Part shown: positions 27,887 to 36,626 of the stretch, one piece after another
Layout of the letters: the number at the start of each line of letters is the position of its first letter
Position numbering within the stretch: the stretch's first letter is position 1
Assembly: GCF_900156625.1 (NCBI RefSeq)
Contig: NZ_FTOB01000004.1
Coordinates: forward strand, 372,001 to 436,000
DNA length: 64,000 nucleotides
Direction: 5' to 3'
Source of the DNA: Zobellia uliginosa
GTDB taxonomy: Bacteria > Bacteroidota > Bacteroidia > Flavobacteriales > Flavobacteriaceae
The notes under the pieces: generated by a model
The model's database searches: none
What the model was told of the DNA's origin: nothing
What the model saw: only the letters and a program-made list of their open reading frames with translations
Translations under genes and position numbers: made by a program

Positions 27887-27937
27887 TTCAGTAAAGGGAG
27901 AGGGGTTTTCAGTGAATGGTCGATAAGCTTCAGTGAA
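27887..27937. promoter_or_regulatory. Three 21-bp-phased direct repeats, candidate LytTR operator
   Basis: TTCAGTAAA (27887-27895), TTCAGTGAA (27908-27916) and TTCAGTGAA (27929-27937) have starts exactly 21 bp apart, with 12-base spacers of unrelated sequence. LytTR regulators bind 9-bp direct repeats with 12-13-base spacers, and each element fits the general pattern W-M-M-G-T-T-N-R-K with a mismatch at the sixth position. The array lies in the 192-base gap between the divergent EF-hand operon and the LytS/LytTR operon. Confidence 0.7.
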
Positions 27938-28008
27938 CGATTCGGTTCGCCCGGTTTTCAACCCTTGTTTTGTGGAATGGATGAAAATTAAATGCCTTAA
28001 TTTGTAGC

Positions 28009-29040
28009 ATGAAACAAGCACATCGTTTTCTTTTTCACGCTATTTTATGGCTTGCCGTTTGGTTGATAGCTTGGTTGCTGATAGGTGATGACTCTACGTT
28101 TTTAGAGAAAAATGCACCTTCTTTTATCATGCAGGTATTGTTAATAGGCACTCTGATCTATTATACCGCGCCCCGTCTATTGTTCAGGAAAAAGTATATT
28201 GCCTTTGGAGTGGTCTCCATAGTGGCCATCATAGTATGTTCCTTTGCCGTTACCGAGATAGTCCGGCTCATCGATGGGGTGCCGGGACCCCCTATGGGAG
28301 GGCCTCCTCCTGGTAGGCCCCATATGGCACCGCCCCAAGTTCTGATTCAATTTCTGGTCCTTTCGGTGGCCTATGTGTTGGCTACCTTTGTAGAAACCTT
28401 TTTGTTGGCCCAAAAGAAAGAGGAAGAGACCATTCGGAATAAGAATGCCGGCCTACAGATGGAGCTGAAGTTCTTGAAATCTCAGATAAATCCTCATTTT
28501 TTGTTCAATGCCTTGAACAATATTTACGCCCTTTCGGTTATAGATTCAAATCGCACCCAAGAGAGTATCGGTACCTTGTCGGAAATGCTTAGGTATGTCT
28601 TGTACGAATGCGATAGGCCATTAGTGCCTATTGGTAAGGAGATATCGTATATTGAGAATTATTTGGCGCTTTTTGCCCTGAAGAGCAGTAAGCCCTTTCC
28701 GATTACGACGCATTTTGACATCCAAAACTCGACGGTTTCCATTGCACCTATGCTCTTGATCCCTTTTGTAGAGAATGCTTTGAAGCATGGCAATATAGAA
28801 AGGATAGAGGGGTCGTTTTTAGAGGTCCGGGTTTCGTGCGATAGGCATAAAATAGATTTTTTTATAGCGAACAGTATCCCAAAAAACGCCATAACAAAAG
28901 ATATCGTGGGAGGAATAGGTCTTGAAAATGTGAAGAAGAGGCTTGAAATACTTTATCCTGAAAAACATCGATTGCAAATAGAGCCAAAAGCGGAAACATA
29001 CACGGTTAACCTAACTATTGATTTGGATGAAAACGATTAA
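28009..29040 (+). CDS. LytS/YehU-type sensor histidine kinase (second copy)
   Basis: A 343-residue membrane kinase with four spans (about 7-26, 38-58, 62-87, 111-133). The loop between spans 3 and 4 (residues 89-109) is rich in Pro, Gly, Met and His and should face the periplasm. The catalytic part has His163 in INPHFLFNALNNIY, FVENALKHG and GGIGLENVKKRLEILYP. It is paralogous to the kinase at 20935. Its stop overlaps the regulator start by 14 bases. It faces the EF-hand/YHYH operon and is its likely controller. Confidence 0.93.
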   Translation: MKQAHRFLFHAILWLAVWLIAWLLIGDDSTFLEKNAPSFIMQVLLIGTLIYYTAPRLLFRKKYIAFGVVSIVAIIVCSFAVTEIVRLIDGVPGPPMGGPPPGRPHMAPPQVLIQFLVLSVAYVLATFVETFLLAQKKEEETIRNKNAGLQMELKFLKSQINPHFLFNALNNIYALSVIDSNRTQESIGTLSEMLRYVLYECDRPLVPIGKEISYIENYLALFALKSSKPFPITTHFDIQNSTVSIAPMLLIPFVENALKHGNIERIEGSFLEVRVSCDRHKIDFFIANSIPKNAITKDIVGGIGLENVKKRLEILYPEKHRLQIEPKAETYTVNLTIDLDEND

Positions 29041-29719
29041 ATGTCTTGTTATCGATGACGAAGAGCTGGCCAGGGGATTGCTCAAAACATATATCGAGAG
29101 ATTGGGTTTTTTGCAGTTTGTAGATGATATGGCCAATCCATTGGATACATTGGGCCTTATGAAAGATGAGAAAATCGATTTGCTTTTCTTGGATATCCAG
29201 ATGCCCGAGATCAAGGGGACCGATTTTGTAAAACTGATTCCCGATGGGGTTCAGGTTATATTTACCACGGCCTATTCGGAATATGCGCTTCAGGGCTATG
29301 AACTCAACGTTGTCGATTACCTGTTGAAACCCATCACTTTTGAACGTTTTTTGCTTGCGGTCAATAAGGTGAAGGCGAAAGTCGAAGGTTCGGGGAACAC
29401 CAGTGAAGTAATTTCGGATAGCCTTACGGTAAAATCGGGCTACGATTTGCACAAGGTAAAATATGACGACCTTCTATATATAGAAAGTGATGGCGAGTAT
29501 GTTAATTTTTATCTAGAGGGCAAAAAACTTATGAGCCTACAGTCGTTAAAAAAACTGACGGAACTTTTGCCCAGTGACCGCTTTATGCGAGTGCATCGCT
29601 CGTATATCGTAAATAAAACCAAGGTAACGACCTTAAAGGGACGAGATATTTTTATAGGAAAAACCGAAATACCCGTCAGTGCCCAATATTTTGAGGCCGT
29701 AAAAAAAGAACTTTTTTGA
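29027..29719 (+). CDS. LytTR-family response regulator (second copy)
   Basis: A 230-residue regulator. The receiver domain has VIDDEELARG, phosphoacceptor Asp56 in FLDIQMPEIKG and YLLKPITFERF. The LytTR domain has KVKYDDLLYIESDGEYVN, FMRVHRSYIVN and KTEIPVSAQY. The ATG at 29027 is chosen over an in-frame ATT at 29018; it overlaps the kinase stop by 14 bases. A strong terminator follows. It probably binds the 21-bp-phased repeats at 27887-27937. Confidence 0.93.
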   Translation: MKTIKCLVIDDEELARGLLKTYIERLGFLQFVDDMANPLDTLGLMKDEKIDLLFLDIQMPEIKGTDFVKLIPDGVQVIFTTAYSEYALQGYELNVVDYLLKPITFERFLLAVNKVKAKVEGSGNTSEVISDSLTVKSGYDLHKVKYDDLLYIESDGEYVNFYLEGKKLMSLQSLKKLTELLPSDRFMRVHRSYIVNKTKVTTLKGRDIFIGKTEIPVSAQYFEAVKKELF

Positions 29720-29753
29720 GTAGTGGCGATAGCTATGGCATCTTGTTCAAATT

Positions 29754-29786
29754 AAAAAGGGCCTAACTCTACGTTAGGCCCTTTTT
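29754..29786 (+). terminator. Rho-independent terminator after second LytTR gene
   Basis: AAAAAGGGCCTAAC (29754-29767), loop of 5, and GTTAGGCCCTTTTT (29773-29786), a perfect 14-bp stem. Confidence 0.9.
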
Positions 29787-29853
29787 AGTCAAGTAGGCAT
29801 GTTCTGGTGAAAATCAAAGGGCTTTTGGGGAGCTCGATAATTTTCACAATTTT

Positions 29854-30009
29854 TTAGTTCAGCCTCTCAGGTGCTGAAATTTGTTCTATAACAATATCGG
29901 CAACCACATGGTTGCTGTTGTCATCGTGGTCTTCGTTGTATCTATCATAAACAATTACGGCGGTTACAAAACTGGCTAAATAAAGTAAACTCTTTAATCT
30001 GTTGTTCAT
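29854..30009 (-). CDS. Putative 51-residue single-span membrane protein
   Basis: A short ORF starting MNNRLKSLLYLASFVTAVIV with a membrane span at about residues 7-21 and an acidic/His stretch (YDRYNEDHDDNSNH) after it. It starts with ATG, has a basic N-terminus (positive-inside), and lies in otherwise gene-poor DNA between the LytTR terminator and the BCCT gene. No homologue is recalled, so it is a candidate only. A possible LytTR-like element lies at 30130-30161, about 120-150 bases upstream. Confidence 0.42.
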   Translation of the reverse strand: MNNRLKSLLYLASFVTAVIVYDRYNEDHDDNSNHVVADIVIEQISAPERLN

Positions 30010-30346
30010 AACGGTGGGGGATTATTGGTTTGTTTATCTAATTTACATTACCCATTGCCACGAAAAACGGGATTGTTGTCAAATGTGGGTTTTGTGATGT
30101 AAAACTGCCATTTTTTGTTGAATGCCATTTTAACTCATCGGAGATATGATTCAGTTCATCGAGTGGCTTGTAGCCTTGTTGTTTTCTAGTGCTGCGCGAT
30201 TTTGGCCTTTTTCGCCAGTCGATTATTGTGTTGGGACACGGATCTTATGGATTTTGTTGTGAAGGTTTTTTGTGGTGTGTAGCCGTGTTTTAATCTTGTC
30301 GGACAATCGCTGCCTAATCGAAGTAAAGTATCAAGGAAAAGGGCTC
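30010..30346. other. Intergenic region without recognised gene
   Basis: This 337-base stretch holds no ORF with coding character and no clear terminator for the BCCT gene that ends at 30347. The only structure noted is an imperfect direct repeat with 21-bp spacing at 30130-30161. Confidence 0.5.
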
Positions 30347-31837
30347 TTAATGAATGGACTTCTGTTTTCGGGAAACTTCCCATACAAAGGCCCCGGCCAT
30401 ATAGACCATAAAGAGGGCAAAGGGCAAGGAGGTAATGATCAGAAGCTTCTGGACGGCCGTAAGAACATCAATGTCGGGTTTGGCATTGCCCAAAAGGATA
30501 AGGGCCAGGGTAGCCAATAAGATACTGGCCGACCATATCAACCTATGCTTCTTCTTTGGATTTTTCTTGCCCCTGTCGGTAAACATGCTCAATACGAATA
30601 CCGCGCTGTCGACCGAGGTGACCAGAAAGCCCACAAGTAATAATACGGTAGTAAGGTTCAAGAGGGTGGCCATGGGGTAATTTTCGAAAAACACGAAAAT
30701 GGAAGAGAACACATGGTCAAATTCATTTTGGTATTGGCCCCAGTCCTCTATGAGTCCGAATGCCGAGGTGCCAAAAACGGAAAACCAAAAAAACGTTCCG
30801 AACGACGGTATGATTAAGACCCCGAGGAGCAATTGTCTCAAGGTGCGCCCCTTTGAAATCCGGGCGATAAAAATGCCAGTAAAGGGTGCCCATGCCAGCC
30901 AAAAGGCCCAATAATAAAAAGTCCAATCGGTCAAGAAGGTCATACCGGGGTGGTAGCTTCCGTAAGCCAGGCTCATGGGAACGAAGTCGATCAGGTAGTT
31001 AAGGCTTGCCGTACCGAAGGCGGTCAATATGGCACTCACGTCACTCATGGCAAATACGAACAAGAGTAAGAGGGTAGTGATGAGAATATTGATCATGGAA
31101 ATGGCTTTGATGCCTTTGTTCACACCTTGCCATGCCGAGTAGAACGCAATCGCCGAGATTAAGATGGCCAAAAGTAATGTGGTACCTAATCCGAAATTGT
31201 GGTCAAAGATATGGTTGAGGCCTCCGTTTATTTGTGTAGTGCCCAGGCCAATGGCCGCGATGAGTCCGAATACCGTGGTAATGATGGTCATGATATCGAT
31301 TCCCTTTTTGGCCAAGGGGCTTGAAATGGAATCTTCAATGGTCGAGCTTACCCTGACCTTCTTCTTCCGTACGAAAAGGGCGTAACCGACTACCATGGCA
31401 AAAAGTCCATAAAACGCCCATGCCGTGAGTCCCCATTGATAGAAGGTAAATTCCAAGGCCAATATTTCAGGCGTTAAATGCGAAGGGAAAGGCGGGTGTT
31501 GCTGCATAAATACGGGTTCCTGAACGGCACGTAGTAAAATGCCCGAGCCCATGCCCGCGCTGTACAACATTGCCGTCCACGACCAAAGTGAATATTCGGG
31601 AGAGGACCCTTTTTTTCCGAGCTTAATATTTCCGATGGGGGAAAGGGCGATAATAATAAGAAAGAGCACACAGCCCAAGCCTAAATACAGGTAGAAAAAG
31701 CCAAAATAGTTCCGTACCCAAATAGAGGCCAGTTCAATAAACTCGTAACTCTTTTCCGTGGCAAAAAATACAATCAGGGTAAAAAGGACAAGAAAACCTA
31801 TGGGGAGGGCAAGTAACGGATTTTTAAGATGGCGCAT
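30347..31837 (-). CDS. BCCT-family (betaine/carnitine/choline-type) transporter
   Basis: A 496-residue transporter with about twelve membrane spans. Family signatures are SLWSWTAMLYSAGMGSGILL in the glycine-rich stretch of the third span and TFYYWAFWLAWAPFTGIFIA with ISKGRTLRQ in the conserved eighth-span region. BCCT carriers take up quaternary ammonium compounds, often for osmotic protection, driven by Na+ or H+; the exact substrate is not fixed here. The ATG at 31837 is preferred over an in-frame TTG nine bases earlier. No neighbouring betaine synthesis genes. Confidence 0.92.
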   Translation of the reverse strand: MRHLKNPLLALPIGFLVLFTLIVFFATEKSYEFIELASIWVRNYFGFFYLYLGLGCVLFLIIIALSPIGNIKLGKKGSSPEYSLWSWTAMLYSAGMGSGILLRAVQEPVFMQQHPPFPSHLTPEILALEFTFYQWGLTAWAFYGLFAMVVGYALFVRKKKVRVSSTIEDSISSPLAKKGIDIMTIITTVFGLIAAIGLGTTQINGGLNHIFDHNFGLGTTLLLAILISAIAFYSAWQGVNKGIKAISMINILITTLLLLFVFAMSDVSAILTAFGTASLNYLIDFVPMSLAYGSYHPGMTFLTDWTFYYWAFWLAWAPFTGIFIARISKGRTLRQLLLGVLIIPSFGTFFWFSVFGTSAFGLIEDWGQYQNEFDHVFSSIFVFFENYPMATLLNLTTVLLLVGFLVTSVDSAVFVLSMFTDRGKKNPKKKHRLIWSASILLATLALILLGNAKPDIDVLTAVQKLLIITSLPFALFMVYMAGAFVWEVSRKQKSIH

Positions 31838-31938
31838 TTTGGGCAAGGTATGTATCTTTTGGGTTCTAATCCGCTCTAAGTCTCCTTGGGCAGGGATTAC
31901 TTTCTTGAAAAATACAAAAAAATGTCAAGGTGAGTTTT

Positions 31939-33375
31939 TTAGGGCGATGGCTTGGCCTTGGCTATGTTGCGGATCATACCTCCGAAAATGAAGAAATGAA
32001 AAGGGATAATGCTGTACCAATAGAGCCGGCCCTTAAGACCACGCGGGCGAAATGTGGCCGTTTGGTGCAGTACATTGTGTTCGTCGATCTTAAATTCGAG
32101 CCACGCTTCACCAGGTAACCTCATTTCTGCAAAGAGCAAAAGGCGCTTCGCTTTTTTATCGGCGAGTAGAACGCGCCAAAAATCAAGGGAGTCGCCGGCG
32201 AAAATTTTATCGGGATGCGTTCGCCCTCGACGTAGACCGACACCGCCCGAAAATTTATCGATGATTCCTCGAATCTTCCACAGCCAATTCCCGTAGTACC
32301 ACCCGGTTTCCCCGCCAATTTTCCAGATGTTGCGCAAGACCTGTTCCGGCTCGTCTACCTTGATCTTTTTCTCATCTTTAAGAACGCCATACTTGGGAAC
32401 CTGGATGTATTTCCCCAGATTCTTTTTAAAGCGTCCGCTTACCATGCTGTCCTTCCAGCTGCTGACTACGAGGTTTTGCTCGATTTTTTTAAAGGCAAGG
32501 GCAATGGCTTCTTTGTAAGTGTGTGGTTCTATATGCAATAAATCTTGCAATCTCTTGTCTTTGGCAATGACCTCTATTTTCATGCTGTCGACAAGGTTCA
32601 GGGCTAATTTGTACGAAGTGGAGGTTACAAAATACAGCCAATAGCTCGACAATTTAGGGGTCATGACCGGAACCGTAATAATATAATTCTTAAATCCGCG
32701 GGCCTCGGCGTACTGCTCCAACATTTGTTTATAGGTCAGTACATCGGGGCCGGCAATATCAAAAGAATCGTTATAGGTTTTCTCATTGCCCAAAACACCG
32801 GTCAAAAATGTCAAGATGTCCCTAATGGCAATGGGCTGGGTTTTGGTCAAGACCCATTTTGGGGTAATCATTACAGGGAGTTTTTCGCATAGGTCGCGAA
32901 TGATCTCGAAGGAAGAACTGCCTGAACCGACAATAATGCCCGCACGTAATACCGTAAGCTGAAAATTGCCCTTGTATAAAATTTGCTCCACATTTTTTCG
33001 GGATCGTAGGTGTTTGCTCAGGTTGTCTTCGTTGACGATTCCACTTAAGTAGATTACCTGTTTTACCTGGGTATGGCTGAGGTAAGTATTGAAATTTTCG
33101 GCGGTCTGCGCTTCCAAGGCATCGAAATCCTGTACCGACGAACTCATGGAATGAATCAGAAAATAGGCCGCGTCTATGTCTTTTGGAATGATCGAAGGGT
33201 CAACTTCCTTTAGAAAATCGACTTCAAGCACTTGGATCTGTGCCCGTATATCTTTGTCTATCGAAAACCTTGTTTCGTCACGTACCGTGCACACTACCTC
33301 ATGGCCCATGTCTAGTAATTGGGGCAATAGTCGCATGCCGATATAGCCGTTGGCACCTGTCAAGAGTATTTTCAT
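31939..33375 (-). CDS. NAD(P)-binding SDR protein with C-terminal DUF2867 domain
   Basis: A 478-residue fusion. Residues 1-about 300 are an atypical/extended short-chain dehydrogenase fold with nucleotide motif LLTGANGYIGMRLLPQL at the start and YLSGIVN with a conserved downstream Arg/Gly region. Residues about 320-475 form the DUF2867 domain (ETGWYYGNWLWKIRG, RPRGLKGRLYWYSIIPFH). Such NmrA-like SDR-DUF2867 proteins are common and poorly characterised; redox sensing or lipid-type substrates have been proposed for relatives. It shares a transcript with the small gene at 33391. Confidence 0.85.
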   Translation of the reverse strand: MKILLTGANGYIGMRLLPQLLDMGHEVVCTVRDETRFSIDKDIRAQIQVLEVDFLKEVDPSIIPKDIDAAYFLIHSMSSSVQDFDALEAQTAENFNTYLSHTQVKQVIYLSGIVNEDNLSKHLRSRKNVEQILYKGNFQLTVLRAGIIVGSGSSSFEIIRDLCEKLPVMITPKWVLTKTQPIAIRDILTFLTGVLGNEKTYNDSFDIAGPDVLTYKQMLEQYAEARGFKNYIITVPVMTPKLSSYWLYFVTSTSYKLALNLVDSMKIEVIAKDKRLQDLLHIEPHTYKEAIALAFKKIEQNLVVSSWKDSMVSGRFKKNLGKYIQVPKYGVLKDEKKIKVDEPEQVLRNIWKIGGETGWYYGNWLWKIRGIIDKFSGGVGLRRGRTHPDKIFAGDSLDFWRVLLADKKAKRLLLFAEMRLPGEAWLEFKIDEHNVLHQTATFRPRGLKGRLYWYSIIPFHFFIFGGMIRNIAKAKPSP

Positions 33376-33390
33376 GGGCAGTTTTAAGGG

Positions 33391-33816
33391 TTAAAGATCG
33401 TCGATCGAGGTCGGTGCATTATCGGCCTTGTAATTTTGAAGCTTGATAAAGAATTTTTGTATGGCCTTGGTGTCGGCCTTGACCTTGACATAATAATGGT
33501 CGCGATATATGGAATAGATGCCGATATCCCCTTTGTATAAAGTGAGCTTGTAAAACGGAATGACCAAGGCATAGGTCTCGAGCAGCGACCTGAATCTTAG
33601 GATAATGCCCCTAGGGCGAAGCTCAATATTGCACTGGTCGAGATTGTTGTCTAAAATCAGCAGGTTTCTAATGCCAATACTGGTCTCGGTAATGAACAAT
33701 TTAGGCGAGCCGATACCGCCCATGGCCCAACGCTCTTTGAGCGTAAAAGGCTTGCCTACGGCCTCATCTATTTTTTTTGTAATCCGTTGGTCCGTGTACG
33801 ATACGTTTAAAAGCAT
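33391..33816 (-). CDS. Conserved hypothetical protein, PH-like character
   Basis: A 141-residue soluble protein with no recognised family. It contains alternating hydrophobic strands (ELRPRGIILRFRSLLETYAL, then VIPFYKLTLYKGDIGIYSIY and a C-terminal helix), a pattern similar to PH-like folds but not proven. It lies 15 bases upstream of the SDR-DUF2867 gene on the same strand, so it is probably co-transcribed. No signal peptide or membrane span. Confidence 0.6.
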   Translation of the reverse strand: MLLNVSYTDQRITKKIDEAVGKPFTLKERWAMGGIGSPKLFITETSIGIRNLLILDNNLDQCNIELRPRGIILRFRSLLETYALVIPFYKLTLYKGDIGIYSIYRDHYYVKVKADTKAIQKFFIKLQNYKADNAPTSIDDL

Positions 33817-33927
33817 ATGGACTTCGTTTTAAAAACCCTAAGACCTGACCAAGGGCGACATTTTTATAAAGTTAAAGAAAAGCGGGGCCATTACCGCCCG
33901 TCTTAGGGTAAAAGCGCAAAAAATGAT

Positions 33928-33935
33928 TAGTTTTG
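33928..33935 (+). promoter_or_regulatory. Predicted -7 box (TAGTTTTG) of argS
   Basis: An exact TAnnTTTG match 21 bases before the chosen argS ATG. An upstream in-frame TTG (33933) lies inside this box, which argues against it as the start. Confidence 0.5.
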
Positions 33936-33956
33936 CAGCTTGAAACGAAAGATGAT

Positions 33957-35741
33957 ATGGGTATTCAAGCAATTTTAGAAGCCAAGGTTAAAGAGGCAAT
34001 CGCAGCTATTTTCAATGTAGAGCTGCCATCAGTGGAATTTCAACCGACCCGAAAGGACTTTGAAGGTGATGTAACGATTGTTGTATTTCCCATGCTTCGT
34101 TTTGTTAAGGGAAATCCGGTACAGATAGGAGAGCAGATAGGTGCCTATTTGGAAAAGGAAGTAGCCGAGGTTACCGGATTTAACGTTATCAAAGGTTTTT
34201 TGAACCTCGTCATCGGTGATGGGTATTATCTTGATTTTTTCAATGGGATCAAGAACGATGCCGCTTACGGATTTGTTTCCCCTTCGGAGAACGATGCCAT
34301 AATGGTAGAGTACTCTTCTCCCAATACCAATAAACCCTTGCATTTAGGACATATTAGAAATAACCTCTTAGGGTATTCCGTTGCCGAGATTTTAAAAGCT
34401 TCCGGTAAGAAAGTATATAAGACCCAGATCATTAACGACCGAGGTATCCATATCTGTAAGAGTATGTTGGCCTGGCAGCGTTTTGGCCATGGGGAAACGC
34501 CTGAAAGTACCGGATTGAAAGGTGATAAGCTCGTAGGGAACTATTATGTGGCCTTCGATAAGGCCTATAAGGCGGAGATAGCCGAAATGGTAGCCAATGG
34601 AACCGATAAGAAGGTAGCCGAGAAAGAAGCCCCTATTCTTTTGGAAGCCCAGGAAATGCTTCAGAAATGGGAGGCCGGCGATGAAGAGGTGGTTGCTCTT
34701 TGGAAAGAAATGAACGGTTGGGTCTACAAAGGTTTTGATGTCACTTATAAAAACCTTGGAGTAGATTTTGACACCCTATATTATGAAAGTAATACCTACT
34801 TACTAGGGAAGGATGTAGTGGCCGAAGGTCTTGAAAAGGGCGTTTTCTTTAGAAAGGAAGACGGTAGTGTTTGGATTGATCTTACGGATGAAGGCCTTGA
34901 TGAAAAAATAGTGCTTCGTTCCGATGGAACGGCGGTTTATATGACCCAAGATATTGGTACGGCCATACAAAGGGTAAAAGATTATCCAGACGTAGGCGGT
35001 ATGGTATATACTGTGGGTAATGAACAAGACTATCACTTTAAGGTGCTGTTCTTGATTTTGAAAAAACTTGGCTTTTTTTGGTCTGAAAACCTGCACCATT
35101 TGAGCTATGGAATGGTCGATTTGCCCAGCGGTAAAATGAAGAGTAGGGAAGGAACCGTAGTCGACGCCGATGACCTTATGGACGATATGACCAATACAGC
35201 GGCCCAAATTTCCGAAGAATTGGGCAAGTTGGAAGGTTATTCCGAAGAAGAGAAAAACTCATTGTACAAGTTGATAGGTCTCGGTGCCCTAAAATACTAT
35301 ATCTTAAAAGTAGATCCTAAAAAACGAATCCTTTTCGATCCTGAAGAGTCGGTCGATTTTCAAGGGAATACCGGTCCGTTTATCCAGTATACCTATGCCC
35401 GTATCCAGTCGATTTTAAGAAAGGCCGATTTTGATACCAATGCCGATGTGGCCATGGGGGATATCGATGGATTGCACAACAAGGAGAAAGAACTTATTAA
35501 ACAGTTGCAACTCTATCCGGAAACCGTTCAATTGGCAGCGGAAAACTATAGTCCGGCCTTGATTGCCAACTATACCTACGACTTGGTAAAGGAATTTAAT
35601 TCCTTCTACCAACAGGTTTCGATCTTGGGCGAATCCGATGCGCAGAAAAAATTGTTACGGGTACAGCTGTCAAAGAAAGTCAGTGAAGTTATAGCTTCGG
35701 CTTTCGGTCTTTTGGGCATAGACGTTCCTGAACGAATGTAA
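33957..35741 (+). CDS. argS: Arginine--tRNA ligase
   Basis: A 594-residue class I aminoacyl-tRNA synthetase charging tRNA-Arg. It has the arginyl-tRNA N-terminal domain, the HIGH motif as HLGHIRNN in SSPNTNKPLHLGHIRNNLLG, the KMSKS-like GKMKSREGTVV, and the C-terminal anticodon-binding DALR domain. ArgRS often lacks a canonical KMSKS, as here. The ATG at 33957 is chosen because an earlier TTG overlaps the predicted promoter. Length is normal. Confidence 0.97.
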   Translation: MGIQAILEAKVKEAIAAIFNVELPSVEFQPTRKDFEGDVTIVVFPMLRFVKGNPVQIGEQIGAYLEKEVAEVTGFNVIKGFLNLVIGDGYYLDFFNGIKNDAAYGFVSPSENDAIMVEYSSPNTNKPLHLGHIRNNLLGYSVAEILKASGKKVYKTQIINDRGIHICKSMLAWQRFGHGETPESTGLKGDKLVGNYYVAFDKAYKAEIAEMVANGTDKKVAEKEAPILLEAQEMLQKWEAGDEEVVALWKEMNGWVYKGFDVTYKNLGVDFDTLYYESNTYLLGKDVVAEGLEKGVFFRKEDGSVWIDLTDEGLDEKIVLRSDGTAVYMTQDIGTAIQRVKDYPDVGGMVYTVGNEQDYHFKVLFLILKKLGFFWSENLHHLSYGMVDLPSGKMKSREGTVVDADDLMDDMTNTAAQISEELGKLEGYSEEEKNSLYKLIGLGALKYYILKVDPKKRILFDPEESVDFQGNTGPFIQYTYARIQSILRKADFDTNADVAMGDIDGLHNKEKELIKQLQLYPETVQLAAENYSPALIANYTYDLVKEFNSFYQQVSILGESDAQKKLLRVQLSKKVSEVIASAFGLLGIDVPERM

Positions 35742-35792
35742 GGCAGGGGGAAGTTCGTACAATTTAATTCCGTTTTTCGAGTTGTTAGCAGT

Positions 35793-36620
35793 ATGGTTAC
35801 AGAGCATGATATCAAGATTTTGGCCTTGTTCTTTTTGTGTGTCCAAGCGCTGTATATCCTCTATTATACAATTGGACTTTATCACCTAAATCCCTTTATA
35901 AAAAAAAAGCCACTTTCACCTTCGGAGCAACAACTGCTTGCCGATAATTTTCCTATCTATACCAAGTTGCCCGTAGATTTAAGGGAAAAGTGCGATAAAC
36001 GCATCGTATGGTTCAGAAGTAGAAAAAGGTTTGTTTTTTATGGAAAGGTAGAAAGGAGGAAAGAACTCAAATTGCTTTTAAGTGCCTCTGCCGTATTAAT
36101 GACCTTGGGGTTGAAGAACTATAAAATGATGCGTTCGCTGCTGCGGATCGTTGTTTATCCTTCAAAATATTATTCCCGTATAAACCGAAAGCACCATTTG
36201 GGGGAGTACAATCCCCGTTTTAAGACCGTTATTTTTTCTGCGGATACGATTTGGGAAGGTTTTCGTATTTCCGATGACAATGTAAATTTGGCCTTGCATG
36301 AATTTGCCCATGCCCTCAGCTTTGAAATGATTCGAAAGAATTCATGGGAGGCCCGTAAATTTAGGGTGGGACTCAAAAAGATAAAGGAACTTTTTCTAAG
36401 GGAGGGCTATGCCCAAGGCTTGGCCGATTCAAAATATTTTAGGGAGTATGGCATGACCAATCTACAGGAGTTTTTTTCCGTAGCCGTAGAGAACTATGCC
36501 GAAACGCCCCAAATATTCTTGGCCGAGTTTCCCGAATTGTACGCCATTATCCAAAAAATGTTGGGCTTCGACTTTCAGGTATTGCCCGAACATCGTTCTG
36601 GGGTGGCCATGGGAACTTGA
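35793..36620 (+). CDS. MtfA/M90-type zinc peptidase with N-terminal span
   Basis: A 275-residue protein. A membrane span (residues 10-30) precedes the MtfA-like (peptidase M90) core with the zinc motif HEFAHALSFEM and a downstream Glu-rich FFSVAVENYAETP that supplies further ligands. MtfA of E. coli binds the Mlc repressor and has aminopeptidase activity. It begins 51 bases after argS and converges with the dehydratase gene, 6 bases apart. Confidence 0.85.
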   Translation: MVTEHDIKILALFFLCVQALYILYYTIGLYHLNPFIKKKPLSPSEQQLLADNFPIYTKLPVDLREKCDKRIVWFRSRKRFVFYGKVERRKELKLLLSASAVLMTLGLKNYKMMRSLLRIVVYPSKYYSRINRKHHLGEYNPRFKTVIFSADTIWEGFRISDDNVNLALHEFAHALSFEMIRKNSWEARKFRVGLKKIKELFLREGYAQGLADSKYFREYGMTNLQEFFSVAVENYAETPQIFLAEFPELYAIIQKMLGFDFQVLPEHRSGVAMGT

Positions 36621-36626
36621 TATGGG

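Noticed and set aside
30186-30383. 65-residue ORF downstream of the BCCT gene
   Set aside because: It overlaps the BCCT 3' end in another frame and has no signal peptide, span or recognisable motif.
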